Shown here: positions 23,923 through 32,594 of the stretch, one piece after another | How the letters are laid out: each line of letters starts with the position of its first letter | Numbering within the stretch: the first letter of the stretch is position 1 | From: Chitinimonas arctica | GTDB taxonomy: Bacteria > Pseudomonadota > Gammaproteobacteria > Burkholderiales > Chitinimonadaceae | Length of the DNA stretch: 64,000 nucleotides | NCBI RefSeq assembly: GCF_007431345.1 | Contig: NZ_CP041730.1 | Location: forward strand, 3,472,001 to 3,536,000 | Direction of reading: 5' to 3' | The notes under the pieces: model-generated | Told to the model about the DNA's origin: nothing | Database searches by the model: none | What the model saw: the letters and a program-made list of their open reading frames with translations, nothing else | Program-made: the position numbers and the translations under genes

Positions 23923-25632
23923 CTAGAAATTGGCGAAGAAGAGCACCCGTGCCGGCGACAGGCCGGCATGGCTATGCGAGAGGGGGGCGGCATCGGTGAT
24001 ACCGGCAGCGGCCAAGGTAGTCGGCGTGCCGGTCAGGCTGGCCCAGGGCAAGGAGCCGGTGAAACGGGTGGAGTTGCCGGCGTGCCAAAGCTCGTAAGCC
24101 ACCGCGCCGGCCGACCAGCCGCCGACCTTCCACTTGTTATCCACGTCGAGCCCGAAGTAAGCCCCATAGCTGCCCGGTCGCAGAAAGGTCAGCACCGCCG
24201 CGCTGGCGGTCCCGCCATTGCCGGATGCGCGCAGCATCAGGCCTTGCCCGGTGCTGCCAATGGTCGCCAGGGCGGTCCCGGCCGGCAGCGAGCCGGCGAT
24301 GGTTTGCGGGGCGGTGAAGGTATTGCCGGCCAGACTGGCGGCATCGGTGATGCCGTAGCCGGCTAGGGTTGTCGGCTTGCTGGTGATGGCGTCCCAGCCT
24401 GGCGCGATGGGTTGCAGGCTGGCGGCGGTGACGCGGCCCTTGGTGTCGAAAGTCAGGACCGGGATATGCGTCGCGCTGCCGTAGCTCCCCGCGACCACGC
24501 CCGTATTCGCCAGGGTGGCGGCCAGATAGGTATCGGCGCTGCCATCCAGGGCAATCGAGCCCGTGATATCGCCGGTCAGGGACAAGGCGCGCGCGAACTG
24601 CCAGCGGCCGGCGCTTTCGACGTTGCCGCTGATTTGTCCGGACGTGCTGATGGTGACGGTCTTGGTCGCATCATTGAAGGCCAGCGCCACATTGCTACCG
24701 GCCGCGAAGTTCAGTTGCTGGCCGCTATTCAGGCTCAACCGTTGAATGCCGCCGTCGCCAATGGGCAAGGCATGGCTATGCGCGACCGCTGCCGCGCCGA
24801 CACTGGCGGCCGACAGCACGACCGCGCCTGTCTGGCCGTTGATGCTGGCGACTTGATTGTCAGGCGTCAGCAGCTCCTGCCAATTCGCCAGGGTACCGGC
24901 CGGGGCCGCGCGCAGGATGAAGCTGCGCCGCAAGTCGGTCCGAATCGCCACGTCGCCCGGCTCGGCCATCAGCGCCAGCAAAGCGGCCTCGCTGGCGACG
25001 ACAAAGGTATCGGTAATCGCCAGGGCAGGTAGTTGTCCGGCCGGAATCTTGCCGTCTGCACCGAGCCCGGCGTAGCCATTGGCCGCGCCCTTGTTGGCGG
25101 TGCTTTCCGGGGTAAAGCCTAGACTGGCCTGCTTGCCATTGAGGGCGGCCACCAGGCCGGAGACTTGGGCCAGGGCCAACTGGATAGCCTGATGCGAGGC
25201 AGCGGTGAGCCGGCCTTGTGCATTGACCGACAGCGACAGGGTTTTATCGGCCGCGCCGTAGTTGCCGGCTGCGACCGTGGTGGCGGCTAGCTGCAACACC
25301 AAGGTCGGGTCGCTGCCGCCATCGAGCAGGGCGCTGCCCATGGCATCGCCAGACAGGGACAGCTTGCGCAGGGTTTGCCAGCGGTCGGCTGTGGCGGCAT
25401 TGCCGGTGATATCGGCCGGCAGCCTGCCCAGGTTGTCCAGCCGCAGCAGCTTGCCGGCCAGGGCGGAGGCGACCACGTTGTCGGCTATCCAGTTGTACAG
25501 CCAGCGCGTGCGGCGCGTCAGTTGGCCGGCTTGCAGGTTGACTACGCCGGCCGGGCCGCCCAGGACTAAATCGGACGGCTCGATTTGATAGACCGTCGCG
25601 GGGAATTGGTTGTCTTCGCTGAGGTTTGCCAT
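23923..25632 (-). CDS. Tail fibre protein with internal repeats
   Basis: A 569-residue fibre. It starts with a segment typical of phage tail proteins (VYQIEPSDLVLGGPAGVVN) and contains two copies of a ~60-residue repeat (LSLSGDAMGS ... GRLTAAS and LSLTGDITGS ... GRVTAAS), collagen-free beta-helical stretches and two AGITDAA/GYGITDAA repeats near the C-terminus. Such repeats build elongated trimeric fibres that determine host range. It lies between gpI and the DUF3751 protein. Confidence 0.8.
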   Translation of the reverse strand: MANLSEDNQFPATVYQIEPSDLVLGGPAGVVNLQAGQLTRRTRWLYNWIADNVVASALAGKLLRLDNLGRLPADITGNAATADRWQTLRKLSLSGDAMGSALLDGGSDPTLVLQLAATTVAAGNYGAADKTLSLSVNAQGRLTAASHQAIQLALAQVSGLVAALNGKQASLGFTPESTANKGAANGYAGLGADGKIPAGQLPALAITDTFVVASEAALLALMAEPGDVAIRTDLRRSFILRAAPAGTLANWQELLTPDNQVASINGQTGAVVLSAASVGAAAVAHSHALPIGDGGIQRLSLNSGQQLNFAAGSNVALAFNDATKTVTISTSGQISGNVESAGRWQFARALSLTGDITGSIALDGSADTYLAATLANTGVVAGSYGSATHIPVLTFDTKGRVTAASLQPIAPGWDAITSKPTTLAGYGITDAASLAGNTFTAPQTIAGSLPAGTALATIGSTGQGLMLRASGNGGTASAAVLTFLRPGSYGAYFGLDVDNKWKVGGWSAGAVAYELWHAGNSTRFTGSLPWASLTGTPTTLAAAGITDAAPLSHSHAGLSPARVLFFANF

Positions 25633-25635
25633 GAA

Positions 25636-26301
25636 TTACCCGAATGCGTGCGTGCCGTTGTAGTGGGCGGTACCGTCGTAACTGCGCGTGCGCGGCCGGA
25701 TATGCACCACTTCCACCAGGGTAATGGCTGCGCCGACGGTGAACGGCAGGCGAGGCAGTTGCAGGTCGCGCGGCTGGTAGGGCATCACCCGTATCGTCTC
25801 GCCCAGGCAGCTGGCGGCGGCGACATAGAGCGGGCCGCGTACCCGTTGGATTGCCTGGAAGCGGCGCAGGTGGGAGCGCTCGGCTTTGAACAGGGCCACC
25901 ATGCGCAGGGCATCGGCCACGGCGGCGTCATCAAGCGGGCGGTCCTCAACCACGACGGCCAAGTCGAACTCGGCCCAATGCGCGGCGGCCGGGTGTTCGT
26001 CTAGCCGTGCGTTATCGAAGCCAATGATGTCCAGGGCGCGCTTAACCGCCCAGGGCGTGCCCTTGCGGCGATGCAGCGCCAGGGATTCGCGGACCAATTG
26101 CCGGCGCTGAGCATCGGTTTGGGCGAATTCCCAGCCGTCCACCGACATGGCCCAGGCCAGGTAGGGCAGCAGCGGGGCCGGGCAATGGTCGGCCGACCAC
26201 AAGGTGCGCAGTACGGACGGATCAAGCGGCGTAGCGGTGCTGTCCGCCACGGCCCGTTCCAGCGCGGTCGCATTGGGTGGCAGCAATCTAGCGTTCGTCA
26301 C
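25636..26301 (-). CDS. I: Baseplate/tail protein gpI
   Basis: A 221-residue homologue of P2 gpI. The conserved core is LPYLAWAMSVDGWEF followed by RRKGTPWAVKRAL. A GTG at 26301 is the likely start and overlaps the end of J by 14 bases; the open frame continues upstream but without family similarity. gpI joins the baseplate wedge to the tail fibre. Confidence 0.92.
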   Translation of the reverse strand: MTNARLLPPNATALERAVADSTATPLDPSVLRTLWSADHCPAPLLPYLAWAMSVDGWEFAQTDAQRRQLVRESLALHRRKGTPWAVKRALDIIGFDNARLDEHPAAAHWAEFDLAVVVEDRPLDDAAVADALRMVALFKAERSHLRRFQAIQRVRGPLYVAAASCLGETIRVMPYQPRDLQLPRLPFTVGAAITLVEVVHIRPRTRSYDGTAHYNGTHAFG

Positions 26302-27172
26302 TGTTGACGACCTCCAGCGTGATAGCCACACACGACGCCACTTCCGCTGTCGCCATCAGCAGATCGCCGGCCGGTTCGACCAGATCGACCCGCGTCACGC
26401 CCGGCGCATGCAAGGCAGCGAACAGGCCCGAGCGCGGGATGTCGCGGCCGATCTTGCGGCAGTCGCTCAGATAGGTTTGCAGTGCCGCGCGGGCGGCGGC
26501 TTCGGCGGGGTCGCCATCGGGACCGGGGCGGCGATGTAAGACAGCGCGCACATTGAAGGGCTTCAGGGTGGCGGGCCGGACTTGCACGGTATCGCTGAGC
26601 GGTCGGCGTTCGTCGGCGGACAGGTAGGCCGAGACGGTCGCCAGTAGCGCGGCGCTGGGTGTGCCATCGCCTTCGACCGATAGCACCGTGACGCGGACGA
26701 TTCCGGGTGCGGGACTATCCACCGCCACGTCGGCCACATGGGCGTCGGCCGTCAGGGCATGAAACATATAGCTGTCGCGCGAGCCGGCCACCGTCTCGCC
26801 TTCCAGCGCCATTTGCGCGCGTAGGCGTAGGCGCTCGTCGTCTTCGTAGCTTGGCAGGAGTGGCGGCTCGGCCTGCGGGTTGCCGGCATCGAGCAAGAGC
26901 CGCGACACGCCCAGGAGCGCGGCCAGCTGCTCCAAATCACTCTCCAGGGCATAGGGCAACAGCACGGCGCGGGCGGCATCGTTGATCCGGGCGCGCAGGG
27001 TCATTTCGTCGTAAGCGGCCAGCTCTAGCAGCTTCACCACGGGCTCCGATTCCAGCGCGGCGGAAAAGGCGGGATAGAGCTGCTGGAAGCGCGCCAGCTT
27101 GGCGGCATAGATCGCTTCAAAGTCCAGGGTTTCGACAACCTTGGGCGGTGGCAGGCGGGCAAAGTCGATCAT
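26288..27172 (-). CDS. J: Baseplate wedge protein gpJ
   Basis: A 294-residue homologue of P2 gpJ (302), the large baseplate wedge protein related to T4 gp6. The N-terminal region with LPPPKVVETLDFEAIY and the segment ESEPVVKLLELAAYDEM are typical. It overlaps W by four bases and I by fourteen, as in the compact P2 V-W-J-I operon. Confidence 0.94.
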   Translation of the reverse strand: MIDFARLPPPKVVETLDFEAIYAAKLARFQQLYPAFSAALESEPVVKLLELAAYDEMTLRARINDAARAVLLPYALESDLEQLAALLGVSRLLLDAGNPQAEPPLLPSYEDDERLRLRAQMALEGETVAGSRDSYMFHALTADAHVADVAVDSPAPGIVRVTVLSVEGDGTPSAALLATVSAYLSADERRPLSDTVQVRPATLKPFNVRAVLHRRPGPDGDPAEAAARAALQTYLSDCRKIGRDIPRSGLFAALHAPGVTRVDLVEPAGDLLMATAEVASCVAITLEVVNSDER

Positions 27173-27540
27173 GCGCCACCCCGCAACGAAACCGACAGGG
27201 CCACGGCCTGGCCGCGAAATACGCCGTCTTGCCGGGTGGCTTGCAGCTCAATGCTGGTTCGGCCATCCAGGCCGCCCGTATGCACGATGACGCGCGACGG
27301 ACGAATGCGCGGTTCCCAGCGCAAGATCGCCATGGCGGTCGCGGCAATCAATTTCTGCTGATAGGACGGTGTGGCCGGGTAGTCGATCAACTCGGGCAAC
27401 AGCGAACCATAGTCGCGCCGCATCACCCGGCTGCCGATGGGCGTCAGCAGGATATCGGCTACCGATTGCTCGATATGGGCCAGGTCGCCCAAGGGCGCGC
27501 CGGTCCGCGCGTTCATCCCGTGCATGCCGGCCTCAGTCAT
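27169..27540 (-). CDS. W: Baseplate wedge protein gpW
   Basis: A 123-residue homologue of P2 gpW, related to T4 gp25, a wedge protein of contractile baseplates. The gp25 core is seen in IEQSVADILLTPIGSRVMRR and LRWEPRIRPSR. The start at 27540 overlaps the end of V; the frame is open 11 codons further upstream. Confidence 0.94.
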   Translation of the reverse strand: MTEAGMHGMNARTGAPLGDLAHIEQSVADILLTPIGSRVMRRDYGSLLPELIDYPATPSYQQKLIAATAMAILRWEPRIRPSRVIVHTGGLDGRTSIELQATRQDGVFRGQAVALSVSLRGGA

Positions 27541-28144
27541 GGTGCGAGTGGTGATTGGAGTTGCCGCCGCCATCCATCACGGTACCGGTGGCGGACAGAT
27601 TGCCTTCGATAGCGATATCGCCATGAATGCGCGCGACCGCGCCGCCGGCATCCGTCGCGGTACCGTAGCCAGCCATGCCGCCCAGGTAGGTCAGCGATTG
27701 CTCTACCAGCAGGTTGCCTTTAATGATGGTGTTCGGCGCATCCAGGGTAATGGTGCCGCTGGCTTCGATCAGGGCGGATTGAATACCCGTCGCGGCCAGC
27801 ACGCCCAGGGTGTGGTCGTAGCTGATGCGCGCGCCGTCCGGGTAGGCGGTGACGTGTAGCGAGGGTTGTTTGCTGGGGGCTTTGTGCGTATCGGAAAACA
27901 AGCCAGGCAGCACGGCCCCGGTAGCCGGATCGCCACTCGGCGAAAGCAACATCACTTGCTCGCCCTTGGTGGGCGGATGCCATTGGCGGGTTTGGCCGGC
28001 ACGTGGAGTAAGCCACGGTAGCCAGTCGGTCAGCAGCTTGCCGGTTTGCACACGGCAGAGGGCGCGGTCGTGATCGATTTCTGCGATGGTGCCGAAACGG
28101 ATCAGGCTTTCTAAACGGCGGTTGAGGTCGGGGGCGGTATCCAT
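27533..28144 (-). CDS. V: Baseplate spike protein gpV
   Basis: A 203-residue homologue of the P2 membrane-piercing spike. The OB-fold region carries VQTGKLLTDWLPWLTPRAG, a beta-helical stem follows (around TLDAPNTIIKGNL), and the C-terminus is a His-rich NHHSHHD cluster, the family's metal-binding apex. Start chosen to match P2 gpV (211 residues); the frame is open 38 codons upstream. No clear ribosome site precedes the ATG. Confidence 0.93.
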   Translation of the reverse strand: MDTAPDLNRRLESLIRFGTIAEIDHDRALCRVQTGKLLTDWLPWLTPRAGQTRQWHPPTKGEQVMLLSPSGDPATGAVLPGLFSDTHKAPSKQPSLHVTAYPDGARISYDHTLGVLAATGIQSALIEASGTITLDAPNTIIKGNLLVEQSLTYLGGMAGYGTATDAGGAVARIHGDIAIEGNLSATGTVMDGGGNSNHHSHHD

Positions 28145-28190
28145 GCATGCAGGATCGCGCAGCCGGATTTTTAAATCATCTTCCGCGCGA

Positions 28191-28209
28191 TGTGCCAGTC
28201 GTCTATACA
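28191..28209. promoter_or_regulatory. Candidate Ogr-binding site, V late promoter
   Basis: TGTGCCAGTCGTCTATACA keeps the TGTGCC start, the 13-base spacing and the terminal ACA of the sites at 13099 and 35229. Its centre is 56 bases from the V start codon. P2 has a late promoter here. It is less symmetrical than the other two sites. Confidence 0.5.
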
Positions 28210-28244
28210 TTCGAGCACTACTCACATATTGAAAAGGGCTGAAG

Positions 28245-28886
28245 ATGGGGAACGTCATCTCCGAAATTGCACACGGGCTCAGTTCAAATCCGTTGGAGTC
28301 CGTAGGCTTTGTTGTTCTCTGTGGATTGCTCGCATTTTCTGGGTGGTATTTGAAAAAAATCGCAGAGAATGCGGCAACACATGAAGATTTTAAGAAGCTG
28401 CTGGACGAGCAAAAGGAGTTAATGAGAGCGACTGAGGAAATTAAAGCGGATGTAAGTCGGAATAGCTGGGTTGAACAACAGCGCTGGCAATTGAAAGAGC
28501 GTTATTACTCCATTGTTTTGAACAATCTTGGTCGTTTTGTAGGAGGGGCAAGAAATATTGAAAGAAGAATTAGTGCCTACGGAATGAATGATGAACAGGC
28601 CAAACACCTTGGCGAGCCATTGAAAAAGATGGCTGATGCAGCGACTGCAATAGGAGAAATTACTGGCGTGGCTGGTGTGTTTTTAACTAAAGAGTCCATG
28701 CAGGCTCTTGCCAAGCTAACGGATAAATTTTCTAAAATTACGGACACTTCGGCTTTTACGGCGGAGGCATGGAAAGAATGCGAAACGGATGCGCTAGAAA
28801 TTTTTAAGGCGGTGAGATTGGAAGCAGCACGAGAACTTGGGATTAGCAATTCTCAGGGCCAAGCCCAAGACGATATGATGCAATGA
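28245..28886 (+). CDS. Single-TM moron protein between V and S
   Basis: A 213-residue protein. One transmembrane helix at about residues 17-35 is followed by a charged helical cytoplasmic domain (EDFKKLLDEQKELM ... ITGVAGVFLTKESM). Codon use is AT-richer than the flanking late genes and it reads against them; its last 34 bases overlap the 3' end of gene S. It has no recognised family. Position, orientation and composition mark it as lysogenically expressed cargo, perhaps for exclusion of other phages. Confidence 0.7.
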   Translation: MGNVISEIAHGLSSNPLESVGFVVLCGLLAFSGWYLKKIAENAATHEDFKKLLDEQKELMRATEEIKADVSRNSWVEQQRWQLKERYYSIVLNNLGRFVGGARNIERRISAYGMNDEQAKHLGEPLKKMADAATAIGEITGVAGVFLTKESMQALAKLTDKFSKITDTSAFTAEAWKECETDALEIFKAVRLEAARELGISNSQGQAQDDMMQ

Positions 28887-29302
28887 ATCCTCTCAAAGTC
28901 GCTATTTGAAATTCCAATAATTGGCCGTGTCGGATATAGGTGTTCTATCCCGCTCGGTTGTACCTGATCCCGTAAACCTAATTGATGAACGCGAGCGATC
29001 CGCCCCACTCGCCCAGCGAACCCAACAGTAGCCGCATCCGCCGTTGCCTGCGCCTTCAGAAAGCGCGCCGTCCGCAACTTGGCGAACATCGGCCGCCGTA
29101 ACTTACCGCGCTGGTCGCGGCTATTGCTGGCCTTGCGCGGGGTAAACGACTCGCCGTCCGGCGTGACTTGCTGCGCGATACGCTGGGCATTGGCACGGCG
29201 CAGTTCCAGGGCGAGCTGGCGCGCCAGTTGTCGGTGCTGGGCGGGCTCTAGCTTCGCCAGCAAGGCGTCGCACCACTCGGTTAGGGCATGTAGATCGTTC
29301 AC
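28853..29302 (-). CDS. S: Tail completion protein gpS
   Basis: A 149-residue homologue of P2 gpS (150). Typical segments are PDGESFTPRK, MFAKLRTARFLKA and the C-terminal YPTRPIIGISNSDFERI. The GTG start at 29302 overlaps the stop of R (GTGA). The last codons overlap the convergent moron at 28245-28886, but the C-terminal family pattern remains, so the gene looks intact. Confidence 0.9.
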   Translation of the reverse strand: MNDLHALTEWCDALLAKLEPAQHRQLARQLALELRRANAQRIAQQVTPDGESFTPRKASNSRDQRGKLRRPMFAKLRTARFLKAQATADAATVGFAGRVGRIARVHQLGLRDQVQPSGIEHLYPTRPIIGISNSDFERIHCIISSWAWP

Positions 29303-29775
29303 GGTTGCGCATCCCATTCGCCCACCTTGGCGCCCTGGATAAACAGTTCCCAATGCATCACGTCGCCATGCGGATTCAAGAGCGGCTCGCCGACTGGCTG
29401 CACCGCCAGCCCGCCAGGCTGCTCGCTCACCAGCACCCGCTCGGTCAGCGCCAGGGTAATGGCCAGGTCGCTGCTATCGTGGTTCAGTAGCTCGGCCTCG
29501 AACTGGAAGCCATCGGCCTGCTTGTCGTAGTTCAACAAGTGGTCCGGTTGGTTGTCCTTGAGCCAGGCCAATATCGGCACGATGACCATATCGGCATTGC
29601 CGGCGAAATCCAGCAACACCAATCGCAGGCGATATTGATACTCGAAGGACAGCGAGCGGGCGCCGGTCGCCCGTATCTTGCCGCCTTCCACGAACACCAA
29701 CAGCTTGTCGGGGTCGGCGGCTAGGCTGGGGACGAAGCGGGCGAGATGGTCACGGAGTAGCTGTGGTTTGCGCAT
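29299..29775 (-). CDS. R: Tail completion protein gpR
   Basis: A 158-residue homologue of P2 gpR (155), which with gpS finishes the tail for joining to the head. The N-terminus MRKPQLLRDHLARFVP and the segment YRLRLVLLDFAGNADMV match the family. The start lies inside the end of the lysC frame, an overlap usual in P2-like genomes. Confidence 0.92.
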   Translation of the reverse strand: MRKPQLLRDHLARFVPSLAADPDKLLVFVEGGKIRATGARSLSFEYQYRLRLVLLDFAGNADMVIVPILAWLKDNQPDHLLNYDKQADGFQFEAELLNHDSSDLAITLALTERVLVSEQPGGLAVQPVGEPLLNPHGDVMHWELFIQGAKVGEWDAQP

Positions 29776-30028
29776 GGGCATCGGCTTGGCAAGCAAGGGT
29801 TAAATCGACTTGGGCGGCGCACTCGGCCCAGGCTTGTTCGAGTGCTTCAACTTCCCGCAACAGATCCCGATTCGTTTGCGGCTGGCTGGCCGGTAGCCGG
29901 CAAGCGCTCAGGGTCGGACAGCCAGTCACGGTAAGCGCCAGCTTGGGCGAAGGCGGGGCGCTGGCGCAGCCGGGCAAGCTCAGCAGGCAAACGAGCATCG
30001 CCCCAAGCGCGTAAGGATTGGTTTTCAT
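29750..30028 (-). CDS. lysC: LysC outer-membrane spanin lipoprotein (Rz1-like)
   Basis: A 92-residue lipoprotein with signal peptide and lipobox LPGC (MLVCLLSLPGC), a short proline-containing mature part and a coiled C-terminal segment. It largely overlaps lysB in a different frame, the hallmark of Rz/Rz1 pairs. It would form the outer-membrane half of the spanin that breaks the envelope in the last step of lysis. Confidence 0.88.
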   Translation of the reverse strand: MKTNPYALGAMLVCLLSLPGCASAPPSPKLALTVTGCPTLSACRLPASQPQTNRDLLREVEALEQAWAECAAQVDLTLACQADAHAQTTATP

Positions 30029-30305
30029 CTTCGAGTCTTTGATAGGCGCGCTGCCGTTGTTGGAGACGCGCATGTAGGGTGGCGACGGTGTCGCGGGTTT
30101 CTGCCTGCAGGGCTTCGTGGCGGCGCTTCAGTTCGGCCAGGTTTTGCAATTGGGCGGTGCGCTGCGCCAGGGCGGCATCGGTCGCGGCTTGCTCCAGGGC
30201 CGTCGCTTCGATTTGCGCCTGGCCGGCCTGCACTTGGGTGTGCCATAGCTGGCCCAGGTTGCCCAGGACGCTGGCGGCCAAGGCGAACGACAGTAGCCGG
30301 ATCAT
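29847..30305 (-). CDS. lysB: LysB inner-membrane spanin (Rz-like)
   Basis: A 152-residue protein with one N-terminal transmembrane helix (about residues 4-20) and a long periplasmic coiled coil rich in Gln, Ala and Arg. P2 LysB has the same design and length. It overlaps the endolysin stop by four bases and contains most of lysC in another frame. Confidence 0.88.
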   Translation of the reverse strand: MIRLLSFALAASVLGNLGQLWHTQVQAGQAQIEATALEQAATDAALAQRTAQLQNLAELKRRHEALQAETRDTVATLHARLQQRQRAYQRLEDENQSLRAWGDARLPAELARLRQRPAFAQAGAYRDWLSDPERLPATGQPAANESGSVAGS

Positions 30306-31111
30306 GCCGGCACCGCTGCCGTGTCGAAGCGCTCGAAGGCCCGCGCCAACTTCACGTCGTAATCGTTATCCCGGTAGCTGGGGCCGTTGTAGAGTCGGGC
30401 GAACTCGGCCCATTTCTTGGCTTTTAGCGCCTTGTGCAAAGCCGGCTCCGCTTCGATAAAACCGACGAAGGCGGCCAACTGCTGGGCTTCGCTGGTCATC
30501 ATGGCATCGGCGAAAGCTTGCGCGGAGGCATAGCCCAGCCCCTGCCAATGAAAGCCCATAATCTGGAATAGCCCCCAGCTACACGCCTCAATGGCGCAGG
30601 CCGCATCGATATGGCGGGCATTCTGGTAACGGTGCCACTCGGTGGTGCCGCCGGCATAGCCGCCACGCTGGGTGCCGACCAATTGCGGATAGCGCAGCGC
30701 CAGGGCATCGGCATCGTGGCCGGCCGCTTTTAACTGACGGTAGAGGACGTGCCGTTCCAGCAGCAAGACCGGCCGGCCATCGGGTAGAAAGCCGGTCCCG
30801 TTGCTTTCGACTTGGTTGACCGCCTTGATGCTGGCTAGCGACACACCGAGCCGTTCGGCGGCGGCGATCAAATCGGCCTCACGCAGGTGGCGTGGGTCGT
30901 CGATGCCGGTACGCAGGGCGGTCAAGGTTTTGCGGCCGGCCAGGCCATCGACGACCAGGCCGAAGCGGCGTTGCGCCTGGCGCACCGCTTCGGCGGTTCG
31001 TTCGCCGAACCAGCCATCGGTGGCAACCGGGATGCCGGCGCGGTTCAGTAGTTCTTGCAGCTCCACCACATCCAGGCCGGTGTCGCCGTGGGTTAGGGTT
31101 GTGGTTTTCAT
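30302..31111 (-). CDS. Endolysin: peptidoglycan-binding plus N-acetylmuramidase
   Basis: A 269-residue lysin. Residues 1-70 form a PG_binding_1 domain (GDTGLDVVELQELLNRAG ... DGLAGRKTLTAL), and residues 85-265 an N-acetylmuramidase domain of the DUF3380 type (VNQVESNGTGF, LLERHVLYR, CSWGLFQIMGFHW). It replaces the smaller K lysozyme of P2. The start at 31111 overlaps the end of the upstream holin gene. No signal peptide, so a holin is needed for release. Confidence 0.93.
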   Translation of the reverse strand: MKTTTLTHGDTGLDVVELQELLNRAGIPVATDGWFGERTAEAVRQAQRRFGLVVDGLAGRKTLTALRTGIDDPRHLREADLIAAAERLGVSLASIKAVNQVESNGTGFLPDGRPVLLLERHVLYRQLKAAGHDADALALRYPQLVGTQRGGYAGGTTEWHRYQNARHIDAACAIEACSWGLFQIMGFHWQGLGYASAQAFADAMMTSEAQQLAAFVGFIEAEPALHKALKAKKWAEFARLYNGPSYRDNDYDVKLARAFERFDTAAVPA

Positions 31112-31422
31112 GGTGTCTTCCTCAGCAAACGGGATAGGGGATGTTCGGGGCGTGCCGCATCGGTGCGGAACAGCTGGGCGAGATTGCCACGCGTGGCGAA
31201 TAGGGCGGCGGCCAGCACCGTGTGTAGCGCCAAGCTCGCGCCATCGACCGGTACCGGTTGTCCACAAAGCAAGCGAATGGGTACCGAAGCGGCCGCGACG
31301 GCGAGGACGTAGGCCAGCCAGGCGGCGCGGGGGTGGTGGGTGGCGGACCCGCGTTGGAAGACGAGCAAACGGCAGGCCATCAGCGCGCAGACCAGCGCAT
31401 TCAGCAGGACCAGGCGATTCAT
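31108..31422 (-). CDS. Holin-type 3-TM protein
   Basis: A 104-residue protein with three hydrophobic segments (about 1-19, 35-52 and 60-80) and a basic C-terminus. It lies directly upstream of the endolysin with a four-base overlap and downstream of another small membrane protein, as in many P2-like lysis cassettes. It is likely the holin or its antagonist. Confidence 0.78.
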   Translation of the reverse strand: MNRLVLLNALVCALMACRLLVFQRGSATHHPRAAWLAYVLAVAAASVPIRLLCGQPVPVDGASLALHTVLAAALFATRGNLAQLFRTDAARPEHPLSRLLRKTP

Positions 31423-31808
31423 TTTTCTGCCCCGCGCTTTTGGATGGCGGACAGCAGGGCCAGCGGCTTATCGGCCTGGCCGATCAGCCACAGCAGCAGC
31501 TTGACCGCCACGGCGGACAGCAGCAGCGCACCGACACCAGGGCTGGCGGTGATGCTGGCCGGCAGGGCGAAGGCAATCAGACTGGTCGCCATCCGCGCAC
31601 CGATGCAGCCGGCGCAGAAGGCGACGAGGAAGAAGCCCAGCTTGCGGGCAAGCTTCAGCTCGGTCGAACTGAGTACAAACACGATCGCGCCGGCAAAGGC
31701 GCCCAGGACGATTTCCGCCTGTAGCCCTGGAAACAGACTTATCAGGCTGACGGCAAACAGACTGGTGCCGGCGTAACTACTGGTGGCGGCGGTGACGGGT
31801 TCGGCCAT
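31419..31808 (-). CDS. Holin-like membrane protein
   Basis: A 129-residue protein with three to four hydrophobic helices (about 18-38, 50-75, 90-105). Family similarity to putative phage holins is suggested by the segment SLFPGLQAEIVLGAFAGA and by gene order between X and the endolysin. Which of the two small membrane genes is the true holin cannot be told from sequence. Confidence 0.75.
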   Translation of the reverse strand: MAEPVTAATSSYAGTSLFAVSLISLFPGLQAEIVLGAFAGAIVFVLSSTELKLARKLGFFLVAFCAGCIGARMATSLIAFALPASITASPGVGALLLSAVAVKLLLWLIGQADKPLALLSAIQKRGAEK

Positions 31809-31810
31809 GG

Positions 31811-32017
31811 TTAATCCCAAAGTTGAATTAAGGGTGTGGAAGGGGGCGGCGCGGTCAGTTCGGGCAGTTCGACGGCGGTACCGTGCGGCAGGGTCGGCCC
31901 GAAATCGGCCACTCCGCGGTTGTGATTGAGGACGGCCTCCACCACGCCAGCGGTGCGACCGTAGTAGCGATGACAGAGCGCATCCACCGTGTCGCCCTGC
32001 TGGGCATGCACCCGCAT
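31811..32017 (-). CDS. X: Tail protein gpX
   Basis: A 68-residue LysM-like protein, equal in length to P2 gpX (67). The pattern QQGDTVDALCHRYYGR and the C-terminal P-rich strand with LPEL match the family. It abuts the end of gene L and precedes the lysis cassette, as in P2. Confidence 0.93.
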   Translation of the reverse strand: MRVHAQQGDTVDALCHRYYGRTAGVVEAVLNHNRGVADFGPTLPHGTAVELPELTAPPPSTPLIQLWD

Positions 32018-32490
32018 CAGATCAATTCCACCGTGCTACGACTGAGCCCCAACAGATCCCGGATGGCCCAGCGGGCGTCGCGGCGCAGGGCGTCGGCGGT
32101 GGGCTCCAGTTCGTCCGCATCGCGGTCGCCTTTGCCGCTGCTGTCGTAGTTGCGGTAGCGCTCGACCAGATTGGCATGGGCCAGGCAGGCGACGGCGCGC
32201 TGGTAGCGCTGCAAGTGGATGCTTTGCACGTCGATCAGCTCGGCCGGTACCTCGGCCAGATTCAAGCGGCCGAGCCCCTTGTGGGCGTCGGCCCACACCG
32301 CCAGTTCGGCATTTACGCTCGCCATGGCTTCCACCGTGGCAGCGCGCAAGCGTTCGGTCGTGACGGTCCCATCCAGGCGCTGGCTGGCGCGGATGGCGGC
32401 CAGGCTGACAGCTGGAAAGAAAGCGGCATTGCGCACGCTATCCGCGCCCGACTCGGTGGCCGGCGCGATGGCGATGAAACTGGAAGACAT
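32017..32490 (-). CDS. L: Head completion protein gpL
   Basis: A 157-residue homologue of P2 gpL, the head completion protein that caps the packaged head. Typical segments are FFPAVSLAAIRASQRLDGTVT and AVACLAHANLVERYRNYD. The stop overlaps the start of X by one base. Length is close to P2 gpL (169). Confidence 0.92.
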   Translation of the reverse strand: MSSSFIAIAPATESGADSVRNAAFFPAVSLAAIRASQRLDGTVTTERLRAATVEAMASVNAELAVWADAHKGLGRLNLAEVPAELIDVQSIHLQRYQRAVACLAHANLVERYRNYDSSGKGDRDADELEPTADALRRDARWAIRDLLGLSRSTVELI

Positions 32491-32594
32491 AGGCACTCCG
32501 AACAGGGGAAGAGGGTAGGCGGTGGACGGGGTGTCGGCTGATGGGCAAGCCCTGGCCTTGCCCCGTGCCGCCTAGGTTGCGGGGTACGCCCGGT

